This document shows positions 1 to 5,449 of a DNA stretch of 7,758 nt, piece by piece. A program made the translations under genes and the position numbers. The stretch covers positions 1 through 7,758 of the forward strand of contig CAMBYA010000101.1 in assembly GCA_945872035.1 (NCBI GenBank), read 5' to 3'. Position 1 is the stretch's first letter. Each line of letters opens with the position of its first letter. The DNA comes from Rhizobium sp. Q54 (GTDB taxonomy: Bacteria > Pseudomonadota > Alphaproteobacteria > SMXS01). The notes under the pieces were generated by a model, which searched no databases, was not told where the DNA came from, and saw only the letters and a program-made list of their open reading frames with translations.

Positions 1-302
1 AACTTCAGGTCGGCCAGCGCCATCAGGTTGCGCCTGGTGTCCACATAGCTGGTCGAGACACTGTCGGGCATGCGGGCGGCCAGGTTGACGCCGTACTTCA
101 CGTCGGATTTGCGCAGATGGGCCGGACCGCCGAACGGAATCCGCAGATAGGCCATGCCGGCCACCTCGTCCTCGCCGAGCACGCCGGCCAGGGTGCTCTC
201 CTGCATCGCATAGAGATTGCGCCATTCCTGCGCGAGCACCGGCGTGGTCTGGGCAGAGACCAGCGCGACGGCGGTGGCCATGAGAACGGTCTTCCGCAGC
301 AT
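1..302 (-). CDS. Exported protein of unknown function (N-terminal part; 3' end outside window)
   Basis: I do not recognise this gene. The first 100 codons are visible; the rest lies beyond the left edge. It opens with a classic Sec signal peptide: MLRK, then a hydrophobic stretch (VLMATAVALVSA), then TTPVLA with a likely signal peptidase I cut after Ala24, just before QEW. The mature part carries LYAMQESTLAGVLGEDEVAG, then YLRIPFGG near residues 53-60, then KYGVNLAARMPD. The alternating short beta-like segments could suit a periplasmic or outer-membrane protein, but that is only an impression. The ATG at 302 is well supported by a GGAG ribosome binding site six bases upstream (309-312) and by a good promoter at 336-363. 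Existence and export are fairly sure; function is unknown. Confidence 0.75.
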   Translation of the reverse strand, partial: MLRKTVLMATAVALVSAQTTPVLAQEWRNLYAMQESTLAGVLGEDEVAGMAYLRIPFGGPAHLRKSDVKYGVNLAARMPDSVSTSYVDTRRNLMALADLK

Positions 303-335
303 GAATAACTCCGAATCCGACGGGTTGAGGCGCCG

Positions 336-363
336 ATAATACCGGTTTTCCCAAGCCTGTCAT
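336..363 (-). promoter_or_regulatory. Sigma-70-like promoter of the exported-protein gene
   Basis: On the minus strand there is a -35 box ATGACA (358-363, 5 of 6 to TTGACA), a 16-base spacer, and a -10 box TATTAT (336-341, 5 of 6 to TATAAT). The predicted transcript start is near 329, giving a leader of about 27 bases before the ATG at 302. It sits in the 109-base gap behind calB, so the exported-protein gene probably has its own transcript. It is the best promoter match I found in the window. A 5-base inverted repeat (CAAGC 352-356, GCTTG 366-370) overlaps the -35 box; it is too short to call a terminator for calB. Confidence 0.55.
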
Positions 364-411
364 CCGCTTGCGGCGTGCCCCACCCAGTTTGGAATTTGAC
401 CCGCGAACGGA

Positions 412-1863
412 TCAGCGGCCGATCAGGAACCTCGATATGCGCTCGATTCGCGTGCCGAACGGAGGCCAGGCCGCCTTGTTGAAGGCGATGCGGCCCTGCT
501 CCAGCACCGAGCGGGCGTGGCTGAACGTCCGGAATCCGGCCTCGCCGTGATAGGCGCCGATGCCGCTGGCGCCGACGCCGCCGAACGGCAGGTCCTCGAT
601 CGCCACGTGCAGCATGGTGTCGTTGATAGTGACGCCGCCCGACAGGGTGCGGTCCATCACCCGGCGTTTCTCGTCGCCGTCGTTGGTGAAGTGGTAGAGC
701 GCCAGCGGCCGGTCGCGGGCATTGATATAGCCGATGACCTCGTCGATGGAGCGATACGACCTCAGCGGCAGCACCGGGCCGAAAACCTCCTCCTGCATCA
801 CCGCCATGTCGTCGGTCGCCTGCAGGATCAGCGTCGGGGCTATCTTGCGCCCGTTTCCCAGCGCCTCGCCCGACGGGTTGATCTCGATGACCTCGGCGCC
901 CTTGCTCCGGGCATCGGCCACCAGCGCCCGCAGCCTTGCATGGTGCTGGTCGGACACGATCGAAGAGTAGTCCGGGTTGGCGGCCAGCGACGGATACATG
1001 GCCGTCACCTGGCTGACGAAGGCGTTGGCGAACGCATCCATGCGGCCTTCGGGCACGAAGCCGTAGTCGGGGGCGATACAGGTCTGGCCGGCGTTGATCA
1101 GCTTGCCGAAGGCGATGGCGCCCGCCGCCTTGGCCAGGTCACAGCCCGCGCCGATGATCACCGGCGACTTGCCGCCCATCTCCAGCGTTACCGGCACCAG
1201 GTTCTCGGCGGCGGCCTTCATCACCAGCCGGCCGGTCGCGGTGGAGCCTGTGAACATCAGATGGTCGAACTGGCGGCGGGCGAACGCGACGGCCACGTCG
1301 GGCCCGCCATTGATCACCGCCACCCTGTCCTGGCCGAAAGCCTGGGCGAGCAGCTCCTTGATCAGCGCCGAGGCGTTGGGCGTCTGCTCGGGCGGTTTGA
1401 TCATCACCCGGTTGCCGGCGGCCAGCGCCTGTCCCAGCGGCACCAGGCATAGCTTGTAGGGATAATTCCAGGGCGACATCACGCCCACCACGCCCAGCGG
1501 CTGGTAGTTGATATAGGCCTTGGCGAAGGGCTGCTGCAGCCGGTTCAGCGGAACCCGGCGGGGCTTGACCCATTTCGGCAGCTGCTTGCGGGTATGGCGC
1601 AGCACGAGCAGCGAGCCCAGCGCCTCGGCGAGCATGGTCTCGTGGCGGCTCCGGTTGCCGAAATCCTCGCTCAGCGCGTCGGCCATCCGGCCGTGGTTCT
1701 GGCGGATCAGGTCGTCGAGCGCGTCGAGATGGGCGAGCCGTTCGCTGAGCGGCGGCGGTCCATTGTCGAGAAACGCCCGCCGCTGCGCCGCCAGCACGGC
1801 TTCGATCTCCCCGTCGGGAGCGTCGGCGGCGTGCGGCCGGACCATGATTGGTTGTGAACTCAT
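412..1863 (-). CDS. calB: Coniferyl aldehyde dehydrogenase-type ALDH (CalB family)
   Basis: NAD(P)-dependent aldehyde dehydrogenase, 483 residues, expected cytosolic. The family oxidises coniferyl aldehyde to ferulate in breakdown of lignin-derived phenylpropanoids; other aldehydes are possible substrates. Visible landmarks: SPWNYP with the catalytic Asn133; the cofactor-binding lysine in VMIKPPEQTP (Lys156); FTGST (204-208); the general base Glu228 in LEMGGKSP; and the nucleophile Cys262 in NAGQTCIAPDY. The APDY after the cysteine and the C-terminal NDTMLHVAIEDLPFGGVGAS and GAYHGEAGF are typical of CalB relatives. I chose ATG 1863 over an in-frame ATG at 1926. The extra 21 residues look unrelated to the family, and 1926 falls inside the -35 box of the likely promoter. 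No strong Shine-Dalgarno sequence precedes 1863. It is divergent from the thioesterase gene, 89 bases apart. The ALDH assignment is firm; the natural substrate is not proven. Confidence 0.9.
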   Translation of the reverse strand: MSSQPIMVRPHAADAPDGEIEAVLAAQRRAFLDNGPPPLSERLAHLDALDDLIRQNHGRMADALSEDFGNRSRHETMLAEALGSLLVLRHTRKQLPKWVKPRRVPLNRLQQPFAKAYINYQPLGVVGVMSPWNYPYKLCLVPLGQALAAGNRVMIKPPEQTPNASALIKELLAQAFGQDRVAVINGGPDVAVAFARRQFDHLMFTGSTATGRLVMKAAAENLVPVTLEMGGKSPVIIGAGCDLAKAAGAIAFGKLINAGQTCIAPDYGFVPEGRMDAFANAFVSQVTAMYPSLAANPDYSSIVSDQHHARLRALVADARSKGAEVIEINPSGEALGNGRKIAPTLILQATDDMAVMQEEVFGPVLPLRSYRSIDEVIGYINARDRPLALYHFTNDGDEKRRVMDRTLSGGVTINDTMLHVAIEDLPFGGVGASGIGAYHGEAGFRTFSHARSVLEQGRIAFNKAAWPPFGTRIERISRFLIGR

Positions 1864-1897
1864 TACCGGATAGTAGCAGATGCGATAGCGATGCAAA

Positions 1898-1926
1898 CTT
1901 ACAACTGTGCGAAGGCATTGCGTCAA
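1898..1926 (-). promoter_or_regulatory. Likely calB promoter in the divergent intergenic region
   Basis: On the minus strand there is TTGACG (1921-1926, 5 of 6 to the -35 consensus), a 17-base spacer, and TGTAAG (1898-1903, 4 of 6 to the -10 consensus). The transcript start would fall near 1891, about 28 bases before the calB ATG at 1863. This supports the shorter calB start. I found no comparably good plus-strand promoter for the divergent thioesterase gene in the same gap. Confidence 0.4.
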
Positions 1927-1952
1927 CGTGCGTCCTGTCCGAAAGTGCCGGC

Positions 1953-2396
1953 ATGGCGCGTTCCGACTTCAGGTTCTTCCACCGCATCCGCACCCGCTAC
2001 GCCGAGGTCGATGCGCAGGGCGTGGTGTTCAACGCCCACTACCTGACCTATTTCGACGTCGCCCACACCGAGTACATGCGGGCCATGCAATACGACTACA
2101 AGGGCGAGGTGGCGCGCACCGGGCTGGACTTCCACCTGGTCCGCTCGGTGGTGGAATACCGCCGGCCGCTGGTGTTCGACCAGCAGGTCGACGTTTGCGT
2201 GCGGGCGGCGAGGATCGGCCGCACCAGCGTCACCAACCTGTTCGAGATCCATGCCGCCGACACAGACGACCTGCTTGCTTCGGGCGAGACGGTGATGGTT
2301 TGCGCCGACCTGGCAACCCACCGTCCCGTGCCGGTGATGCCGTCCTTCCTCGAGGCGATGAAGCGGATCGAGGGCGACGGCCTGGTTATCGCGTAA
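1953..2396 (+). CDS. Acyl-CoA thioesterase, YbgC/4HBT hotdog family
   Basis: A 147-residue single-domain hotdog protein, the usual length for 4-hydroxybenzoyl-CoA thioesterase/YbgC relatives. These cytosolic enzymes release the free acid from an acyl- or aroyl-CoA. The signature is RTRYAEVDAQGVVFNAHYLTYF (residues 13-34), with the expected catalytic Asp20 followed by GVVFNAHY. Next come the helix TEYMRAM and the strand RSVVEYRRPLVFDQQVDV of the hotdog core. The ATG at 1953 is chosen because the conserved domain starts within ten residues of it; an upstream in-frame ATG at 1848 would add 35 unrelated residues and run into calB. The ribosome binding site is weak. The 3' end overlaps the converging isomerase gene by 11 bases. 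Family is sure. The substrate is open, though proximity to an aromatic aldehyde dehydrogenase makes an aroyl-CoA plausible. Confidence 0.88.
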   Translation: MARSDFRFFHRIRTRYAEVDAQGVVFNAHYLTYFDVAHTEYMRAMQYDYKGEVARTGLDFHLVRSVVEYRRPLVFDQQVDVCVRAARIGRTSVTNLFEIHAADTDDLLASGETVMVCADLATHRPVPVMPSFLEAMKRIEGDGLVIA

Positions 2397-2994
2397 GCCT
2401 TTCAAAGGCCGCGCGCACCAGCGGAAGCCTGTCGTTGCCGAAATACATGTCGGTGCCGTTCACGAACATGGTGGGCGAGCCGAAGCCGCCGCGGTCGATG
2501 ACGTCCTGGGTGTTGGCCTTCAGCCGGTCCTTGATCTCCTGCCGGGCAATGCCGTCGAAGAACCGGGTTCGGTCCAGGCCGGTCGCCGCGACGATCTCCG
2601 CCAGCACCGCGTCGTCGTTGATATCGCGGTTCTCGCCCCAATAGGCGTGGAACACGCGCGCGGCGAACGGCACCAGCTTGCCCTCCTCGGCGGCGATGAA
2701 GCAGCCGCGCATGGCCTTGACGCTGTTGATGGGGAAGATGCTCGGCCAGTTGATCTCGATGCCGGCGACGCGCGCCCAGTCGAACAGGTCCTTGCGCGAG
2801 TACTTTGCCTTCGCGGGCACCGGGTTTTCCCGGTTGCGGTAGACGCTGTCGTTGACCGCGTTGAAGATACCGCCCACCAGGATCGGCTTCCACTCGATGT
2901 CGACGCCGAACTCGGCGGCGATCGGCTGGATGTTGACGAAGGCCAGATAGGTCCACGGGCTGGAGCAGTCGAAGAAGAACTCGAAGCGGATCAT
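2386..2994 (-). CDS. 2-hydroxychromene-2-carboxylate isomerase-like protein (DsbA/kappa-GST fold)
   Basis: A 202-residue thioredoxin-fold protein of the DsbA-like/kappa glutathione transferase group. The family type isomerises 2-hydroxychromene-2-carboxylate using glutathione in naphthalene breakdown; many homologues act on other, unknown substrates. Visible are RFEFFFDCSSPWTYLAF (3-19), with serines at 11-12 where the glutathione-activating Ser lies in relatives; EWKPILVGGIFNAV (34-47); INSVKAMRGCFIA (89-101); and the C-terminal GGFGSPTMFVNG with the cis-Pro near 174, then YFGNDRL. It lacks a CXXC, so it is not a disulfide oxidoreductase. Its ATG overlaps the TGA of the transporter gene as TGATG, with TGGAAAAG upstream as a weak ribosome binding site, so it is probably translated by coupling. 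The family call is firm; the exact reaction is not. Confidence 0.85.
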   Translation of the reverse strand: MIRFEFFFDCSSPWTYLAFVNIQPIAAEFGVDIEWKPILVGGIFNAVNDSVYRNRENPVPAKAKYSRKDLFDWARVAGIEINWPSIFPINSVKAMRGCFIAAEEGKLVPFAARVFHAYWGENRDINDDAVLAEIVAATGLDRTRFFDGIARQEIKDRLKANTQDVIDRGGFGSPTMFVNGTDMYFGNDRLPLVRAAFERLTR

Positions 2995-4235
2995 CAGGTC
3001 TTTTCCAGGTGAGGTTGATCCCAGTATTTGTACACCACCAGCCAGACCAGCACAGCGCTCGATCCCAGATAGGCGGCGCTCAGCCATGCCAGCAGGCTGA
3101 CCGAGGCGCCGTGGTCGAAGGCGACGCCCATCACATAAGGCGACAGCGCCGTGGCCAGCATGCCGAAGCTGCTCATGATGGCGCGTACCGATCCCACATG
3201 GCGCGGGCCGTACATTTCGGTCCAGAACGCGGTGCCCGCCGGGATGCCGAAACCCAGGGTGATGCCCGACAGCCCCAGATAGAGCCAGGCGGCGATCTGG
3301 TGGTCGGTCACCGCCAGCGCCACCATGCCGGCCATGAAGGGCAGGGTGTTCCACGCGATCATCTTGCGCGCACCGACCTTGTCGACCAGCGGCCCGGCGA
3401 CGATCGAGCAGACGAAGGCGACGCCCGCGTAGGCGATGAACGCCTTGGGCTGCAGACCCATGGGCCAGTCCTGCAGCCGCGCCACATGCTGCTGGTGAAA
3501 AATGAAGCCCGTCAGGATGAACGGCATGGTCATGGCCGAAGGAAACATCAGGTAGAAGCGGACGTCGCGCAGCAGCACCCGGCGGGTCCAGCCGCTTTTC
3601 TGGCTGGCCGTCTGATGGCTTCCCTCGTTGTCCCGCAGGAACTGCTCGTGGCGCTCCTTGTGGCCGATCAGCAGCCAGAGCATCATCGGAATCAGCGTCA
3701 CCGTCAGGAACAACGCGCTGTAGTACCAGGCGTCGCGCCAGCCGAACTCGCTGTTCAGCGATTTCGCCATCAGCGGAAAGGTCGCCTGGGCCAGGGCGAG
3801 GCCGAACGAGGCGACCGAGATCGCTCGGCCGCGCTCCTTGTCGAAATAGCGCGCCATGGAGGTGAACGAGGCATGCATCATCAGCCCCTGACCCGAGATG
3901 CGCAGCAGGAAGAACGCCAGCATCAGGGTCGGGATGGAATTGGCTGTCGACATGGAGAAGCAGCCGGCGATCAGGGTCACGCAGATCAGGAAGGTGAAGG
4001 TGCGCAGGTCCACGTCGTCGATCTTGCGGCCCGCCCACATCATCAGCAGGCCGGCAAGCCCGGTGGCCAGGGAGAACAGCAGCCCGATCTCGCCATGGCT
4101 CAGGTTGAACGACTGGCGCACCGAATCCGTGTAGGGACCGAAATAGTACGTCTGCCCGAACCCGGAGAAGAACAGCATCATGAACCCGTAGGCCAGGAAG
4201 CGCGGGTTCGACAGTATGAAGGCCAGATAATTCAT
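2994..4235 (-). CDS. MFS transporter, 12 transmembrane helices, substrate unknown
   Basis: A 413-residue inner-membrane major facilitator with the two-times-six helix layout. Helix 1 begins near residue 11. AGRKIDDVDLRT (68-79) is the motif-A loop between helices 2 and 3, and a weaker copy, GPLVDKVGARK (281-291), lies at the same place in the second half. The charged central cytoplasmic loop is about residues 191-222 (GHKERHEQF onwards). The loop ARYFDKERGRAIS (128-140) recalls monocarboxylate/oxalate-type members, so an organic acid substrate is plausible but unproven. The start at 4235 has a strong GGGGAGGGG ribosome binding site. It is the first gene of a two-gene unit with the isomerase, which suggests import of the isomerase's substrate or a precursor. 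It is divergent from the MaoC gene, with a 96-base shared control region. Confidence 0.88.
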   Translation of the reverse strand: MNYLAFILSNPRFLAYGFMMLFFSGFGQTYYFGPYTDSVRQSFNLSHGEIGLLFSLATGLAGLLMMWAGRKIDDVDLRTFTFLICVTLIAGCFSMSTANSIPTLMLAFFLLRISGQGLMMHASFTSMARYFDKERGRAISVASFGLALAQATFPLMAKSLNSEFGWRDAWYYSALFLTVTLIPMMLWLLIGHKERHEQFLRDNEGSHQTASQKSGWTRRVLLRDVRFYLMFPSAMTMPFILTGFIFHQQHVARLQDWPMGLQPKAFIAYAGVAFVCSIVAGPLVDKVGARKMIAWNTLPFMAGMVALAVTDHQIAAWLYLGLSGITLGFGIPAGTAFWTEMYGPRHVGSVRAIMSSFGMLATALSPYVMGVAFDHGASVSLLAWLSAAYLGSSAVLVWLVVYKYWDQPHLEKT

Positions 4236-4263
4236 CGGGCGCCCCTCCCCGTGGGCGCGGCCA

Positions 4264-4293
4264 TTGTGGCATCGGCGGCAAACAGTCTACATA
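4264..4293 (+). promoter_or_regulatory. Possible weak promoter of the MaoC gene
   Basis: In the divergent gap between the transporter and the MaoC gene, the plus strand shows TTGTGG (4264-4269) and an AT-richer TCTACATA (4286-4293) that could supply a -10 box at 16-18 bases spacing. The match is modest and other placements are possible. No clear promoter for the transporter is visible on the minus strand in this gap. Confidence 0.22.
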
Positions 4294-4331
4294 GACCCGG
4301 GACAGGCTAGCGGGATGAAAAGGCGAAGGCC

Positions 4332-4793
4332 ATGACCGAATGGCGTTATTTCGAGGATCTGGCGGTGGGCGAGACCGTCGAGTCCGAACCGTTCACCCTG
4401 GAGCGGGACGAGATGATCGCCTTCGCCTCGCGCTATGACCCGCAATGGTTCCACAACGATGAGGCGGCCGCGGCCGACCACAAGGTGTTCGAGGGGCTGA
4501 GTGCCAGCGGCATCTATACGGCGGCGATCTGGCGGCTGCTGGACCACCAGGTGTTCGGCGACGTGAACTGGGTCTGCGGTATCGGCTGGGACCAGGTGCG
4601 CTGGCGCAAGCCGCTCAAGCCCGGCGACCGGGTTCGCGCCTGGGCCGAGATCCTGGAAAAGCGGCCGTGGAAGAAGCGCACCGACATCGGCCGCGTCACC
4701 ATCCGCCACGAACTGCGCAACGATGCCGGCGAGGCCGTCTTCCACTTCCTAGGCGACAGCCTGGTGCACAAACGGCCGCCGGCCGTGGACTAG
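4332..4793 (+). CDS. MaoC-like hotdog dehydratase / (R)-specific enoyl-CoA hydratase family
   Basis: A 153-residue MaoC-domain protein, the normal length of a single hotdog hydratase subunit. The family adds water to enoyl-CoA esters in the cytosol. The hydratase motif is intact: ASRYDPQWFHND, with the expected Asp36/His41 catalytic pair at the same five-residue spacing as in PhaJ-type hydratases, followed by the active-site loop LSASG (56-60). The core helix GIYTAAIWRLL and the strand VRWRKPLKPGDRVRAWAEI are also typical. The start at 4332 follows a purine-rich leader (AAGG eight bases upstream). A six-codon upstream frame ends on this ATG as ATGA. The stop shares the palindrome CTAG with the stop of the converging ArsC-like gene. 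It is divergent from the transporter, consistent with but not proving a shared catabolic role. Substrate unknown. Confidence 0.87.
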   Translation: MTEWRYFEDLAVGETVESEPFTLERDEMIAFASRYDPQWFHNDEAAAADHKVFEGLSASGIYTAAIWRLLDHQVFGDVNWVCGIGWDQVRWRKPLKPGDRVRAWAEILEKRPWKKRTDIGRVTIRHELRNDAGEAVFHFLGDSLVHKRPPAVD

Positions 4794-4800
4794 GCTTTTT
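4772..4800 (+). terminator. Candidate hairpin plus T-run at the 3' end of the MaoC gene
   Basis: ACGGCC (4772-4777) and GGCCGT (4781-4786) form a perfect six-base stem with a three-base loop, inside the last codons of the MaoC gene. A run of five T's follows at 4796-4800. The nine-base gap between stem and T-run is longer than in standard intrinsic terminators, so this may be chance in GC-rich coding DNA. If real, it would end transcription just inside the converging gene. Confidence 0.25.
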
Positions 4801-5314
4801 GCGCCGCGTGCCGGGCGGTTATTTCGCCCACCTTGTCCTCCAGGCTCAGCCGGTCCAGGGACGCGTGCGGCAGGTTCACGAACGTCGACAGCAGCGCGTG
4901 AATGTCCTTGTAGGTCTCGGCGAACTCGGCGGCGATTTCGGCGTCGTTGGCCTCGCCGTTCTCGAACCGTGACGGGTCCGGGAAGGTCCACTGGGTGGTC
5001 ACCGGGTGGCCCGGCAGCTGCGGCGCGGGCTCACCGTCGGTGGGGTCGGACAATGTGATGATGAAGTCGAATGCCTGTGCGTCGGGGCCGCTGAACTCGT
5101 CGATCGACTTCGAGCGCAGTCCTTCGACCGGATGCTTCATCAGCTGGAGCAGTTTGAGCGCGGCCGGGTCGATGGAGCCCTTCGGCTTCGTGCCCGCGCT
5201 GTAACCCTTGAATTTGCCCTGTCCCAGCGTGTTGAGGATCGCCTCGGCGATGATGCTGCGCACCGAATTGTGGGTGCACAGGAACAGCACGTCGTAGACA
5301 CCGTCTTTGGGCAT
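4790..5314 (-). CDS. ArsC-like protein (LMW tyrosine phosphatase / thioredoxin-type arsenate reductase fold) lacking redox cysteines
   Basis: A 174-residue protein of the low-molecular-weight phosphatase/arsenate reductase family. The P-loop CTHNSVRS gives CX5R (Cys13 to Arg19) after the strand VLFLC, and FPDPS carries the expected catalytic Asp113. In thioredoxin-linked ArsC a region like VCDNA...CPVWPG supplies two more cysteines. Here the aligned stretch ITLSDPTDGEPAPQLPG has Ser89 and Ala97 instead, and Cys13 is the only cysteine. Arsenate reduction by the usual three-cysteine relay is therefore unlikely. It may act as a phosphatase, or use an external thiol such as glutathione. I placed the start at ATG 5314, where GGAG lies five bases upstream; the GTG at 5320 overlaps that site. 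No arsR, arsB or acr3 gene is in the window. Fold is sure, function uncertain. Confidence 0.85.
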   Translation of the reverse strand: MPKDGVYDVLFLCTHNSVRSIIAEAILNTLGQGKFKGYSAGTKPKGSIDPAALKLLQLMKHPVEGLRSKSIDEFSGPDAQAFDFIITLSDPTDGEPAPQLPGHPVTTQWTFPDPSRFENGEANDAEIAAEFAETYKDIHALLSTFVNLPHASLDRLSLEDKVGEITARHAAQKA

Positions 5315-5374
5315 GATCACTCCTCATGGCAATAACAGGGCGTGCCGCCGAAGCGACCGCCGTTCGCGACGCAT

Positions 5375-5386
5375 GGTTTCGAAACC
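5375..5386. promoter_or_regulatory. Perfect 12-base palindrome upstream of the ArsC-like gene
   Basis: GGTTTCGAAACC is a perfect palindrome lying 61-72 bases upstream of the ArsC-like start codon, in the only non-coding gap (5315-5444) ahead of that gene. Its place suits an operator for a dimeric regulator. No clear -10/-35 pair is visible next to it, and no regulator gene is nearby, so the role is a guess. Confidence 0.3.
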
Positions 5387-5411
5387 GCACCGTCGATGCC
5401 AGTGAACTTTT

Positions 5412-5449
5412 TCTGACAGTTGACCTGCCGGGCCGGATGATCTGTCAGA
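5412..5449. repeat. 8-base inverted repeat across the end of the amidohydrolase gene
   Basis: TCTGACAG (5412-5419) and CTGTCAGA (5442-5449) are perfect inverted copies separated by 22 bases, with arm centres 30 bases apart, close to three helical turns. The right arm contains the TGA stop of the minus-strand amidohydrolase gene. Read on that strand, the hairpin is followed by AAAAAG, not a U-run, so it is not a standard intrinsic terminator. It may be a transcript-end hairpin, an operator, or chance. Confidence 0.35.

Noticed and set aside
517..1452. A 311-codon open frame on the plus strand opposite calB
   Set aside because: It is antisense to a firmly identified aldehyde dehydrogenase, has no domain, and has low-complexity composition.
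1864..1926. An N-terminal extension of calB by 21 residues from an ATG at 1926
   Set aside because: The extra residues do not look like the family, and the upstream ATG lies within the predicted -35 box. The ATG at 1863 gives the normal family length.
1848..1952. A 35-residue N-terminal extension of the thioesterase
   Set aside because: It overlaps the calB start, has no hotdog sequence, and the conserved domain begins right after the ATG at 1953.
4237..4244. Palindrome GGGCGCCC just before the transporter start
   Set aside because: A short all-GC palindrome is common by chance in this DNA, and here it overlaps the area of the strong ribosome binding site.
2386..4281. A single 631-codon frame suggesting a transporter-isomerase fusion
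   Set aside because: Only the last 202 codons look like a real protein. The upstream part is an Arg/Pro/Gly-rich shadow of the transporter gene read in the wrong frame. The isomerase has its own ATG at 2994.
3009..4310. A 433-codon open frame on the plus strand opposite the MFS transporter
   Set aside because: It mirrors the transporter in antisense. The translation is full of His, Gln, Arg and Gly with no recognisable domain, as expected for the reverse strand of GC-rich coding DNA.
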